DNA of 35,551 bases from Bryobacteraceae bacterium (GTDB lineage Bacteria; Acidobacteriota; Terriglobia; Bryobacterales; Bryobacteraceae). The notes beneath the pieces are model-generated. The model ran no database searches. It was not told where the DNA came from and saw only the letters and a list, made by a program, of their open reading frames with translations. The stretch lies in contig JASHOO010000640.1 in assembly GCA_030041035.1 (NCBI GenBank), positions 1 through 35,551 on the forward strand, read 5' to 3'. Below are positions 9,657-19,242 of this stretch, piece by piece (within the stretch, counting starts at the first letter, position 1; each line of letters opens with the position of its first letter). Both the position numbers and the translations under genes were made by a program.

Positions 9657-10393
9657 TCGCGTCTCCGTGGGACCAGCGCATCGATCGCGCTCGGCAGTTG
9701 GTGCAAGCGCACGCAGCAGCCCGCGAGATTCTGCGGTTCTACGTTGACATCGCCGGACTTCAGAAATCCATCTACGAACGTCTCGATCCCACAATACCCC
9801 GGGGGACCGAGGTCCTCCTGCCGTATTTCCCTTCCCTGCTCTCGCTGGTCGCGCATACGGGGCCGGCACCGGTTGCACGCACTGCTGGGGAACTAGCAAA
9901 GAATCCCGCACAGTGGCCGACCCTGTTAGCCGATCCGCATGCAGACGAGCACCGGGGGTTTTTCACGCGAGTGCTGTTGCAGCCTTATTTCGAGTATCAG
10001 GCCCGCGGAAGCGGCGTCGTGAAAAGCGCCGTGCAGCCGGTTTGTCCGTTCTGCGGCGAGCGACCGCAGGTCGCCGTCTTGCGTGGCGAGGGTGAAGGCG
10101 GCAAGCGTTCTCTCGTCTGTTCGCTCTGTGCAACCGAATGGGAGTTCCGCCGACTCCTATGCCCCAATTGCGGCGAAGAGGCCGAGCGTAAGCTGCCGGT
10201 TTTTGTGGCCGAGGAGTTTCCGCATGTCCGCATCGAAGCCTGCGACACCTGCCGCACTTACATTAAAGCGGTGGATCTCACCCGGAATGGATTGGCTGTG
10301 CCGATAGTGGACGAGCTTGCCAGTGTGGCTCTGAACGTTTGGGCGGACGAGCGCGGATATGCGAAACGGCAACTGAATCTGTTGGGAATGTAG
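9653..10393 (+). CDS. fdhE: Formate dehydrogenase accessory protein FdhE
   Basis: ATG 9653 overlaps the fdnI stop (ATGA). MIASPWDQRIDRARQL...; CxxC pairs CPFCGERP, CSLCATEW, CPNCGEE, CDTCRTYIKAVDLTRNG typical of FdhE. Confidence 0.9.
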   Translation: MIASPWDQRIDRARQLVQAHAAAREILRFYVDIAGLQKSIYERLDPTIPRGTEVLLPYFPSLLSLVAHTGPAPVARTAGELAKNPAQWPTLLADPHADEHRGFFTRVLLQPYFEYQARGSGVVKSAVQPVCPFCGERPQVAVLRGEGEGGKRSLVCSLCATEWEFRRLLCPNCGEEAERKLPVFVAEEFPHVRIEACDTCRTYIKAVDLTRNGLAVPIVDELASVALNVWADERGYAKRQLNLLGM

Positions 10394-10399
10394 CGCTGC

Positions 10400-11488
10400 T
10401 TAGAGTTTCACCGCGGTAGCAACCGTTGTGGCGCGCAGCCGGCTCAAAACGCCCAGGAATTCGTCCAGTACCGCGGCCCGCTGGTTTTGCGCCTCGCACA
10501 AAGCGTGGAGCACCTCTCCCTGCCTGTCAAGACGCTCGCACCACGCATTCACTTTGGATGAGAGATCCGCCACCGTGGCGTGCAAAGGCTCCAGACTATC
10601 GACTTTCGCCTGCAACCCCGTAACCTGGTGGCGGTGCTCGCCCAGTTGACCGGACAATTCCTCGACGCGGCCCGCCAGCGTATCCATCCGTTCGCGCACA
10701 CCCTCGCGCAGCGACCGCATATCGGACTCGTGGCTGGCGTGAGCTTCCCGGCTGGCAGCCACTGCCTGGCAGAGCTCTTCGTATCGCTCCTGCGCTACGC
10801 CATTAACTACCTGCTGCCCGAAAACCACCTCGGCCAACTGCTCGAAGCGCACCGTCAGACTGTCAAGCTGCTGGCCGGCCGAATTCCGCCAGCTGACGCC
10901 CTGTTGCGCGAGGTCCTGAATGGCGGCGAGAAAGACGCCGGCGCTCTCCGCAATCCGCGTCAGGATGGCTGCTGCGGTCTGCTCCCCCTCGTTCCGCTGC
11001 AGGGCTGCCGCAGCCTCGTGAACCCGGCCCTCGATCGAAGCGCGAACACTATCATCGGTCGGCTGCGCCGCGCGAGGCTCCTCCGCGATGAATCCCTCCG
11101 TGTCCCGCACCAACTCTTCGTTCATACACTCCTCCAGCGGCGCAGCGGGCTTGATACGATGCGTATCGCACGGCAGTTTCCAATAGCAATCCAGCACTCC
11201 ACACAGCTTCTCTCTCGGAATCTTTGGCGGAGCCAGGGCCCCCTCAGGTAACGGAATCAACGGAGATTCCCAGCCGAAGCAGGGCGTGCAACGCTCTTTA
11301 TGCTGCAGGAAACGGACTGCGTCGATGAGGGCCAGATTGGAAATCGCGTCTGCGCAGCCCAAGGCCCTGGCCTTTTCTTCGACCGCCACGCGCAGACTAA
11401 AGTACTGAGAAGTACAAGCCAAAGCTTCACCAGTTTCGGGGACGTTGGTAGTATACAGCATCACGCCGCAGTGCTCGCAGCGAAGCAC
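10400..11488 (-). CDS. Hypothetical protein: N-terminal zinc-ribbon-like Cys-rich region plus long C-terminal coiled coil
   Basis: 362 aa, GTG start; CEHCGVM, CTPC, CGVLDCYWKLPC clusters, then a Glu/Gln/Ala/Leu-rich heptad-like region. Confidence 0.75.
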   Translation of the reverse strand: MLRCEHCGVMLYTTNVPETGEALACTSQYFSLRVAVEEKARALGCADAISNLALIDAVRFLQHKERCTPCFGWESPLIPLPEGALAPPKIPREKLCGVLDCYWKLPCDTHRIKPAAPLEECMNEELVRDTEGFIAEEPRAAQPTDDSVRASIEGRVHEAAAALQRNEGEQTAAAILTRIAESAGVFLAAIQDLAQQGVSWRNSAGQQLDSLTVRFEQLAEVVFGQQVVNGVAQERYEELCQAVAASREAHASHESDMRSLREGVRERMDTLAGRVEELSGQLGEHRHQVTGLQAKVDSLEPLHATVADLSSKVNAWCERLDRQGEVLHALCEAQNQRAAVLDEFLGVLSRLRATTVATAVKL

Positions 11489-11512
11489 ATGAAGATTTGA
11501 TTAATTTCGGCG

Positions 11513-12016
11513 TTACCGGCGCCGCGCCGGCGTTTCGTCTTCGAACATTCCCGTTTGCCGGTTCTTGCGGACGCGGTCAGCCGGGAAGTAGCGGCCGTTC
11601 ATGGCCACGTAGACGCCCGCGGGCAAGGTCTGCGCGAATGCCAGCGCACTGCCCAGATTGAACAGGCCGTCGGAACTGCCGAACTTGTACGGCACCATCG
11701 CGCCGGTAAGCACAATCGTTTTGTCGCGGATGTTCGCCGCGAGAACGCGCGCCGTATCGACCATGGTGTCGGTTCCGTGCGTGATCACAATGCGGCTCTC
11801 AGGCGCGTTCCGGCACTGCTCCAGGATGATCTCGCGGTCGGCGTCGGTCATCTCCAGACTGTCGATCATCATGAGCGTGCGGATGTCCAGCTTGAGATTC
11901 GACCGGCCTAGGCGGAGCATCTCAGGAACATGCGAGTCCTTGAAGTACAGCTTGCCGGTAAGCTCGTCGTATTCCTTGTCGAACGTGCCACCGGTGACAA
12001 AAATGCGAATGGTCAC
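11513..12016 (-). CDS. Short (single-domain) L-asparaginase-like protein
   Basis: 167 aa; IFVTGGTFDKEYDE, VITHGTDTMVDTA, KTIVLTGAMVP; only the N-terminal asparaginase domain. Confidence 0.85.
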   Translation of the reverse strand: MTIRIFVTGGTFDKEYDELTGKLYFKDSHVPEMLRLGRSNLKLDIRTLMMIDSLEMTDADREIILEQCRNAPESRIVITHGTDTMVDTARVLAANIRDKTIVLTGAMVPYKFGSSDGLFNLGSALAFAQTLPAGVYVAMNGRYFPADRVRKNRQTGMFEDETPARRR

Positions 12017-12087
12017 AGGTTTCAGGTTTCAGGTGTCAGGTTCCAGCGCGCAGAATCCGGTTTGCGGGCACCTGACACCTGGCACCT
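12016..12087. repeat. Intergenic palindromic element with tandem 7-mer arms (REP-like)
   Basis: CAGGTGTCAGGT (12031-12042) and ACCTGACACCTG (12070-12081) form a perfect 12-bp inverted repeat. Arms extend as degenerate heptamers TTCAGGT/TTCAGGT/GTCAGGT and CACCTGA/CACCTGG/CACCTAG. Confidence 0.75.
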
Positions 12088-13429
12088 AGCAACTGAGATC
12101 TTCTCTCCCGATCTTGAACCCGTTGAGATTTCCCAGCACCGTCACGCCGATGTGCTTCTGGTCGAAGAAGGTTCGCGCGATGCGCTGCACATCGTCGGCG
12201 GTAACCTGTTCGATCGATTCCGCCAGTTCATCCAGCGTGAAGAAGCGGTGGAAGTACATCTCCTGGCGCGCCAGGTTGGACATGCGGCTCGAGGTCGATT
12301 CGAGACTCAGCATCAGCGAACCCTTCAAGTGATCCTTGGCGCGGCGTAGTTCTTCCTCGGTGATCCGCTCGTGCTTGAGCTGCAGGAATTCCTTCAGGAT
12401 CGATTCGATCACCTTGCGCACGCTTTCGACCGAAGTGCCGGCGTAGATCGAGAGACATCCGGTGTCGCGGTACGGATTGAGCTCCGAGAAAACCGCATAC
12501 GCCAGCCCCTGGCGCTCGCGAATATTCTGGAAAAGACGCGAGCTCATACCGCCGCCGAGCAGTGTGTTCAGTACGTAGCAGCCGAACCTGTCTTCGTGCG
12601 GGACCGGATAAGAGGGTACGCCCACACACAAGTGCACCTGCTCGAGCGACTTCTTATTGCGCAGCGTGATGCGCGCGTGCGTGACCGGTGGCCGCTCGGC
12701 CGGCAGCGGGTCGTATGGCTTCATGTCGGCGAAATGCTGGCCGGCTAGGTTCGCTAAATCCTTGTGCGTCAGATTACCCGCGGCCGTGATCACCAGATTC
12801 GTAGGCGAGTAGGCCTGATGGTAATACGACTCGATCATGGGGCGGTCGAAGCGCTTAACCGTCTCACGCGTTCCCAGAATCGGCTTGCCCAGCGGGTGAT
12901 CCTTCCAGAAATTGGAAGAGAAAATCTCGTGGACCAGGTAATCGGGGCTGTCCTCGTCCATTTTCAGTTCTTCCAGGATCACGCCCTTTTCCTTGTCCAT
13001 ATCTTCTTCACGGAAAAGAGGATTCAGCACCAGATCGGCCAGCACATCAAAGGCGAGCGGCAGATGCTGATCGAGCACCTTGGTGTTGAAGCAGACCATT
13101 TCCTTCGAAGTGAAGGCGTCGAGGTTGCCGCCGATGGAATCGACCGAACGGGCGATGTCTTCCGCCGACCGCTCGGTCGTCCCCTTAAACACCATGTGCT
13201 CAATGAAATGCGAAAGGCCATTCTGCTCCGGCGTTTCCCGCCGCGACCCGATCCCCACCCAGATGCCCACCGAAACCGAGCGTACATGCGGCATGGTTTC
13301 GCTGATCACACGCAGACCGTTGGGTAACGTAGTGGTTTCGATATCGCGCGCTGGGGACGGCGTATTTTCCATGGAAAGCTGGCGGAGGGCCTGCATCCTT
13401 TTTACCATTTTTGGGCCTTTTTCCGCCAC
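12086..13429 (-). CDS. M16-family zinc metallopeptidase (pitrilysin/processing peptidase-like)
   Basis: [10 protein letters not shown] (HxxEH) and downstream Glu; M16 C-terminal domain. Start uncertain; MENTPSP at ~13372 is also plausible. Confidence 0.92.
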   Translation of the reverse strand: MAEKGPKMVKRMQALRQLSMENTPSPARDIETTTLPNGLRVISETMPHVRSVSVGIWVGIGSRRETPEQNGLSHFIEHMVFKGTTERSAEDIARSVDSIGGNLDAFTSKEMVCFNTKVLDQHLPLAFDVLADLVLNPLFREEDMDKEKGVILEELKMDEDSPDYLVHEIFSSNFWKDHPLGKPILGTRETVKRFDRPMIESYYHQAYSPTNLVITAAGNLTHKDLANLAGQHFADMKPYDPLPAERPPVTHARITLRNKKSLEQVHLCVGVPSYPVPHEDRFGCYVLNTLLGGGMSSRLFQNIRERQGLAYAVFSELNPYRDTGCLSIYAGTSVESVRKVIESILKEFLQLKHERITEEELRRAKDHLKGSLMLSLESTSSRMSNLARQEMYFHRFFTLDELAESIEQVTADDVQRIARTFFDQKHIGVTVLGNLNGFKIGREDLSC

Positions 13430-13458
13430 CGGAAGGGACCGTGTTAGACTGGAGAAAA

Positions 13459-14487
13459 ATGCCGCAAGCTCTTCTAGGCATGGAGGTTAGCGAAATCCAG
13501 GAGATCCTTGGTCCGGAGCAGCCGGAGTATCGCGCCCGCCAGCTTTACGAAGCCCTTTACCACTCCCAAGCCACTGATTTAATTCAGATTACTACCCTCC
13601 CGGGGACCCTCCGCGACCGCCTTGCCTCAAACCACACCGTGGGGCAGCCGACGGCCGAGCGCCGGTACGAATCGAGTGACGGCACGCGGCGATATTTGCT
13701 GCTCCTCGACGACGGCCGGACGGTCGAAACCGTTTGGATGCCGGAACAGACCCGCGACACGCTGTGCGTTTCGAGCCAAGTCGGATGCCCGGTGGATTGC
13801 AAGTTCTGCATGACCGCGCTGATGGGTCTTGAGCGCAACCTCACGGCGGGCGAGATTGTGGGCCAGGTGCTCTACGTGGCGCGCGACAACGGGCTGCTGG
13901 GCGAGGGCTCGCGCCTGAATATCGTCATGATGGGGATGGGCGAGCCGCTGTTGAACCTGGCCAACGTGGTGAAAGCCACGCGCATCCTCGTGGACCCGCA
14001 GGGCGTCGGGCTTTCGGAAAAGCGCATCACGCTCTCGACAGCAGGCATCGTGCCCAAGATTGCCGAGCTGGGCGCGGAGCCGGTGCGCCCGAAGCTCGCG
14101 GTTTCGCTCAATGCGTCAACGGAAGAAATGCGGCAGGAGCTGATGCCCATCACGCGCAAGTACCATCTCAAGGACCTGCTGGAGGCTTGCCGTGCGTTCC
14201 CACTGCGGCCGTGGGAGAAGCTGACCTTCGAATACGTGCTGCTCAAGGGCGTCAACGATACGGATGCCGATGCGCGCCGGGTGGTGAAGCTGCTGGCAAA
14301 TCTCAACTGCAAAGTGAACCTGATCGCGCTCAATCCAGGGCCGGGGATTCCGTTCGAGACGCCGGAACCGGAGCGCGTGCAGTCGTTTCAGGCGCTAGTG
14401 CGCCGTGCGATGCCGTGCTTCATCCGGAAACCGCGCGGTCTGGACATTTTCGCGGCTTGCGGGCAGTTGAAGAGAAACCAGGGGTAG
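13459..14487 (+). CDS. rlmN: 23S rRNA (adenine2503-C2)/tRNA methyltransferase RlmN, radical SAM
   Basis: [70 protein letters not shown], conserved C-terminal FAACGQL. Confidence 0.96.
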   Translation: MPQALLGMEVSEIQEILGPEQPEYRARQLYEALYHSQATDLIQITTLPGTLRDRLASNHTVGQPTAERRYESSDGTRRYLLLLDDGRTVETVWMPEQTRDTLCVSSQVGCPVDCKFCMTALMGLERNLTAGEIVGQVLYVARDNGLLGEGSRLNIVMMGMGEPLLNLANVVKATRILVDPQGVGLSEKRITLSTAGIVPKIAELGAEPVRPKLAVSLNASTEEMRQELMPITRKYHLKDLLEACRAFPLRPWEKLTFEYVLLKGVNDTDADARRVVKLLANLNCKVNLIALNPGPGIPFETPEPERVQSFQALVRRAMPCFIRKPRGLDIFAACGQLKRNQG

Positions 14488-14611
14488 GGAGCGGCGGACT
14501 AGCATCACAGTAGCGCAGCAATCTGCCGTCGCAACCCATTTGTGACCTGTTCGTAAACAAGAATTCACCTGCCTCTTATATGCTCTCTGGTCAGCAATAT
14601 CAAGGAGACCT

Positions 14612-16228
14612 ATGGCTTCTGCCGCGGCAATACCCTCACCAGCTAAACCTTCCTCTCTACTGGATCAGAAGATGGCCAAAGGCCACGGGCGAGCCCCGTT
14701 GCTTATATTTGGCGTTGTGCTGCTAATCGGAGTGCTCTACACGGGGTGGAGTCTGGTGAACGACCTGTCTCAGGTGAAGTCGACGTCGATATTCCCCTAT
14801 CTGCTCCTGGGCATCGCGCTGCTGGTGGCGCTTGGATTCGAGTTCGTCAACGGGTTTCACGATACGGCAAACGCCGTGGCCACCGTCATTTACACCCACT
14901 CGCTGGAGCCCCACATGGCGGTGATGTGGTCGGGCGCGTGGAACTTCCTGGGGGTGATGGTGTCGAGCGGTGCGGTGGCGTTTAGCATCATCTCATTGTT
15001 GCCGGTCGAGTTGATCCTGCAAGTCGGCAGCTCGGCGGGTTTTGCCATGGTGTTCGCTCTGCTGGTGGCGGCCATCATCTGGAATCTCGGGACCTGGTCG
15101 TTCGGCCTGCCGGCCTCGAGCTCTCACACACTCATCGGATCGGTCATTGGGGTTGGTCTCGCGAACCAAGTCATGGCGGTGAAGACCGGGACGAGCGGCG
15201 TAGATTGGGGCCAGGCGGCCAACATCGGGAAATCGCTAATACTCTCTCCGCTAGTCGGATTTGCGGTCGCGTATCTGTTGCTTCTGGGAGTCAAGGCCCT
15301 GATCCCGGACAAGCGCTTGTATCAGGCGCCCGAAGGGGAAGCGCCGCCACCGTTCTGGATTCGCGGCTTGCTGCTCCTGACCTGCACCGGCGTGAGTTTC
15401 TTCCATGGCTCCAACGACGGTCAGAAAGGCATGGGGCTCATCATGCTCATCCTGATCGGTACGTGGCCCACGGCGTACGCGCTCAACCACGCCGTCACCG
15501 CGAAACAGTCGCAGGATTTTATCGCGGTCTCCAGGCAGGCCGTGGATACGCTGAATCACTATGTCACTGCCTCCACGGTCATGGGTGATCCGCGAGAGGA
15601 TGTGACTGAGTACGTGCGCACGCGCGACTTCAAGCCGAGCACTGTGCTTGGGTTGCGTGAGCTGGTCAACGACATGGCCAATGAGATGTCGATTTTCAAG
15701 CTGTTGTCGAAGGTTCCGCCCGAGCGGACGCGCAACTTCCGCAACGATATGTACCTAGTCAGTGAGGCTCTTCGGCTGATGCAGAAATCCGGGCAGCCGC
15801 AACTCGCGGCGGCGGATGCGGACGTGCTGAAGAACTACAAGGGGCACATCGACAAGGCTACGCGGTTCATCCCGGTCTGGGTAAAAGTAGCGGTGGCGCT
15901 GGCACTGGGCCTGGGCACGATGGTGGGATGGAAGCGCATTGTCGTGACGGTGGGCGAGAAGATCGGCAAGAATCACCTGACGTACGCACAGGGAGCAGCC
16001 GCTGAAATCACGGCCATGGCTACGATCGGCGCTGCGGACGGCTTCGGGTTGCCGGTGAGCACGACGCACGTGCTCTCTTCAGGCATCGCAGGCACAATGG
16101 CGGCCAATCACTCGGGCCTCCAGTGGGCCACCGTGCGAAACCTCCTGATGGCGTGGGTGCTCACATTGCCAGCCTCGATCGTGCTCGCAGGTTTCCTGTT
16201 CTGGGCATTCCGCAGCATGGCGGCGTGA
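14612..16228 (+). CDS. pit: Inorganic phosphate transporter, PiT family
   Basis: 538 aa polytopic; FVNGFHDTANAVATVIYTHSLEP and repeated LPVSTTHVLSSGIAGTMAA / LPASSSHTLIGSVIGVG signatures. Confidence 0.95.
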   Translation: MASAAAIPSPAKPSSLLDQKMAKGHGRAPLLIFGVVLLIGVLYTGWSLVNDLSQVKSTSIFPYLLLGIALLVALGFEFVNGFHDTANAVATVIYTHSLEPHMAVMWSGAWNFLGVMVSSGAVAFSIISLLPVELILQVGSSAGFAMVFALLVAAIIWNLGTWSFGLPASSSHTLIGSVIGVGLANQVMAVKTGTSGVDWGQAANIGKSLILSPLVGFAVAYLLLLGVKALIPDKRLYQAPEGEAPPPFWIRGLLLLTCTGVSFFHGSNDGQKGMGLIMLILIGTWPTAYALNHAVTAKQSQDFIAVSRQAVDTLNHYVTASTVMGDPREDVTEYVRTRDFKPSTVLGLRELVNDMANEMSIFKLLSKVPPERTRNFRNDMYLVSEALRLMQKSGQPQLAAADADVLKNYKGHIDKATRFIPVWVKVAVALALGLGTMVGWKRIVVTVGEKIGKNHLTYAQGAAAEITAMATIGAADGFGLPVSTTHVLSSGIAGTMAANHSGLQWATVRNLLMAWVLTLPASIVLAGFLFWAFRSMAA

Positions 16229-16256
16229 GGCCAGCGGCCGGCGCGGCGGAAGCCAT

Positions 16257-17183
16257 CTAGGCCGCGCGGCGCGCGTTGGCGTCGCGGCTGCCCTGCGACA
16301 CGCGGCGAAAAGCCTCCAACTGATACGCTGGACCGAGAGCGTAAGCGGCTCCCGCCAGGAACCACGCGCACCAGCTGAGTGCCTGCGCGATTTGGGACGT
16401 GCTGCCCTGCGATGCAGCCAGGAGTAAGATATCGCCCAGAGCGTGAAGCACGATGCCGGCGGCGAAGGCTCCCCAGCATTTTGCGATGAGGCCCCAACCG
16501 GTGCCCAGCACGGGGCGCAGGATGCACATGGCCTCAAACAGAAGCACAATGAGAAGCGGATCGCTAGGCCATCCCAGAATCTGAAACCCGCCGCTGATTT
16601 TGCCGGTGCTAAGGAGCTGCTGCACCAGCCGGGCTTCGTGCACCGTATACAGCATCATGGCGCCGGCCAGCAGCCAGGCCCAGCGCGCCAAGTGGGGAAA
16701 CAGGCCGGAGCGGCGATACGCGCGCAATACGAACGAGAGGCCGCAGGCAAGCAGAGTCATCTGAAACGGGCCGCCCAGGAGCAATCCTACCCGCCCAAAC
16801 AATTTGATGGCAGGAGCCGGCCAGCCGGTGGCCGTGTGCATCAGGGGATTTAACGGGGTGTAGGCGCCCAGCACGTGTGAGAATAGACTTCCGGCCACGT
16901 TGACAGCGGCGGCCAGCATGATCAGCAACCATGCCTGACGGAGCAGATCGTTTTTCGAGAACTGGCGCCAGCAGTGCATACTGAACCAAAATCCGGTCGT
17001 ACTCACTGCCACCAGGAACAGTGCGCCGGGATAGCGGAAGAAGTCCCCAAGCAGCGCCGGCCTTCCCGCCACCCAGGCCGCCACAGCCATGGTCACGCCA
17101 ACGGCCAGGTGGGCGGCAGTAGCCGCGCCAATCAGCCACACAACCGGCGGCGCCGGCGTCCAAAGATCTCGCAGTGCCTTCAT
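16257..17183 (-). CDS. Hypothetical polytopic membrane protein in a sigma/anti-sigma operon
   Basis: 308 aa, several hydrophobic helices; start codon overlaps the stop of the anti-sigma-like gene by 3 nt (17181-17183 vs 17180-17182). Confidence 0.75.
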   Translation of the reverse strand: MKALRDLWTPAPPVVWLIGAATAAHLAVGVTMAVAAWVAGRPALLGDFFRYPGALFLVAVSTTGFWFSMHCWRQFSKNDLLRQAWLLIMLAAAVNVAGSLFSHVLGAYTPLNPLMHTATGWPAPAIKLFGRVGLLLGGPFQMTLLACGLSFVLRAYRRSGLFPHLARWAWLLAGAMMLYTVHEARLVQQLLSTGKISGGFQILGWPSDPLLIVLLFEAMCILRPVLGTGWGLIAKCWGAFAAGIVLHALGDILLLAASQGSTSQIAQALSWCAWFLAGAAYALGPAYQLEAFRRVSQGSRDANARRAA

Positions 17184-17635
17184 TTCGGCTGTCCCGCGGA
17201 GACCGCACCATCGAATTCAATACCCTCGATGGCACGGCTCGCCAGCACGGCGGCGGCTCTCTCGCCCAGGAATGCCGCAAACATGGGAAGAACGTTGGGA
17301 TGTCGGCGTTCGGCGCCCAACTCCCGGGTCATTGACTCCGCGGCGCGCGAACCGAAGAACATCCGCAATTGCGCGGCCACCCGCTCCCGGACCTCTGGCT
17401 TGACTGCACGACCCTGCGTGAGCTGCCACTCACGCAGCCCCGCGAGCAGCGTTTCGAGACCCTGCTCCAACCTCGGCTTCTCCACAGGAGTTGCAGATTC
17501 GAGGGAAACCAGTTGCTCGAATTCCTTTTCGAGCCGTTCCAACTCGCGGCGGCATTCCGCGCAGCGCTCCAGATGCGCCGCCAGTTTGCCAGCGCGGCGG
17601 CGGGCCAGCTCCCCGTCCCGGTAAGCCAGCAGCAT
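17180..17635 (-). CDS. Anti-sigma factor-like protein with putative zinc finger (zf-HC2)
   Basis: MLLAYRDGELARRRAGKLAAHLERCAECRRELERLEKEF (HxxxCxxC). A few in-frame residues upstream (IHPDIE) suggest the true start may lie 5' at a non-ATG codon. Confidence 0.78.
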   Translation of the reverse strand: MLLAYRDGELARRRAGKLAAHLERCAECRRELERLEKEFEQLVSLESATPVEKPRLEQGLETLLAGLREWQLTQGRAVKPEVRERVAAQLRMFFGSRAAESMTRELGAERRHPNVLPMFAAFLGERAAAVLASRAIEGIEFDGAVSAGQPK

Positions 17636-17642
17636 TTCAATA

Positions 17643-18248
17643 TCAGGATGAATAGGAGTTCTCCTCTCGCGGCGCCGTCACAGCGCCCGATAGTGTCCGT
17701 TCTTTGTTCTCCTGGGCATAACCGAGGGCGCGGCGGACTTTCTTATGAGCGCGCGCCAGCGTTGCTCCCACAGTGCCTTGGCGCAGATCGAGCACCTCGG
17801 CGATCTCGTCATAACTCAAACCTTCGGCCCGCAGCCGCACGCATTCAAGTTCGCGCGGCGCAAGCGACCGTGCCAGGTCGCGGGCCATCTCGGCGCGATG
17901 ATAACGGCGCTCAGGGTCGTTACAGCCATCGGCCGGATCCTCAATTTTGTCGATGGCGATTTCGTTCTTCACGCTCGATGACTTCAGAGTGTCCAACAGA
18001 TGATTGCGCAAAACGCGATACAGCCAGGCTTTGGGGTCGGCGAACTGCTGGCCTTCGCTGCGCGCCATGAAATAGCGCAGGAAGATCTCCTGAAGCGCGT
18101 CCTGTGCACCGCCGGTATCGTTAATCATGTTGAATGCGTATCGCAGGAGCCCCGGAGCGTGCAGCTTATAGAGCGCCGACATCTCCTGCTCCATAGGGTT
18201 CAGCGGAGCGGTGCAGTTACACGAATCGCGATGGCCGGCCGGAGGCAC
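17643..18248 (-). CDS. ECF-type RNA polymerase sigma factor
   Basis: Region 2: GAQDALQEIFLRYFMARSEGQQFADPKAWLYRVLRNHLLDTLKS; region 4: LAPRELECVRLRAEGLSYDEIAEVLDLRQGTVGATLARAHKKVRRALG. Confidence 0.93.
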   Translation of the reverse strand: MPPAGHRDSCNCTAPLNPMEQEMSALYKLHAPGLLRYAFNMINDTGGAQDALQEIFLRYFMARSEGQQFADPKAWLYRVLRNHLLDTLKSSSVKNEIAIDKIEDPADGCNDPERRYHRAEMARDLARSLAPRELECVRLRAEGLSYDEIAEVLDLRQGTVGATLARAHKKVRRALGYAQENKERTLSGAVTAPREENSYSS

Positions 18249-18408
18249 CCCAGTTCGATCTTCGGGTTAAGGCGCGGCGAAAGCAATATTGCCTTCGGTT
18301 AACTCTATTTGTTTGCAGGAAGTTATAGGTCATGACCCGGAGTCAAAAATCCTCGCCAAGGTGTAAAGAGGCGGGCCTGTTCACTCGTCTCAGAACGCGA
18401 GAGGAACC

Positions 18409-18900
18409 GTGGAGTTCGGTAAACATCCTGGCGGCGTAGAAATGGAGAAGACCCTGATGCTCGGCATCTCGACAGGAACCGAGACTATAGTGCTGCTGGC
18501 GAGCGAGCCGGAAACCCGGCGGCTGATCAGCCAGATGCTGTCGCTGGCGGGGTACACAGTGCGGGAAGCAAGCGACGGCGCCGAAGCCCTCCGCCAGATC
18601 GAGGCCGGCATCCACACCGCGGACCTGCTGCTGGCCGATATAGCCGCGCCAGCCATGAGTGGTGGAGATCTGGCCGAGCGCCTCAAACAACAGTATCCGA
18701 ACCTGCGAGTCTTGCTGACTGCCGAATTACGCGACGATCAGGCGATCCAGAACGCGCTGCCTGGGGGTGCGCAGATACTGGCCAAGCCCTTCTCGCCGGG
18801 GGCACTGATGTCGAAGGTGCGGGAGGTGCTCGACGGGCCATTCGCGTGCGCGGCAGCTCGCCAAGCCGCTGCGAGCGGCGGCTACCCGACGGCCGGCTGA
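18409..18900 (+). CDS. Stand-alone response-regulator receiver (CheY-like) domain protein
   Basis: TIVLLASEPETRRLISQMLSLAGYTVREASDGAEALRQIE...DLLLADIAAPAMSGGDLAERL...LRVLLTAEL...ILAKPFSPGALMSKVREVL; phospho-Asp and conserved Lys present. Confidence 0.87.
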   Translation: MEFGKHPGGVEMEKTLMLGISTGTETIVLLASEPETRRLISQMLSLAGYTVREASDGAEALRQIEAGIHTADLLLADIAAPAMSGGDLAERLKQQYPNLRVLLTAELRDDQAIQNALPGGAQILAKPFSPGALMSKVREVLDGPFACAAARQAAASGGYPTAG

Positions 18901-18933
18901 TCAGCGGCGCGCAGTTCGGTATACTGCTCTCGA

Positions 18934-19227
18934 ATGGCAAACCCGAAATACAAGGTATCCGATAAGGCGATTCCGGTCTCCGAGCTGGTCGAGACGCTGA
19001 GCGACGGTACTAAAGTGAAGCGGCGGATTCCGCGCATGCGCGCTTGCAGCGAAAAGGACGACAAGGGCAAACTATGCGCCGGGCATCTGAAACGCTGGTA
19101 TTTCTTCGGGGATGAAGTGAAGCGAAAGTACGGCGCCGACGCCGAGATTTACCGTTGTGAGCACTGCAAGACGCTGTACCTGCCGAATTTGGAGGAGGAG
19201 CCGCGCACCCGAACCCTGGCCTGGTAG
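18934..19227 (+). CDS. Small hypothetical protein with possible zinc-binding Cys residues
   Basis: 97 aa; RACSEKDDKGKLCAGHLKRWYFFGDEVKRKYG...YRCEHCKTLYLPN. Confidence 0.75.
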   Translation: MANPKYKVSDKAIPVSELVETLSDGTKVKRRIPRMRACSEKDDKGKLCAGHLKRWYFFGDEVKRKYGADAEIYRCEHCKTLYLPNLEEEPRTRTLAW

Positions 19228-19242
19228 ACAAGGCCCGAAAAT

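Noticed and set aside
14520-14600. Possible PhoB site upstream of the PiT transporter
   Set aside because: Only weak CTGT-like and repeated ACCTG matches; nothing approaching a tandem Pho box.
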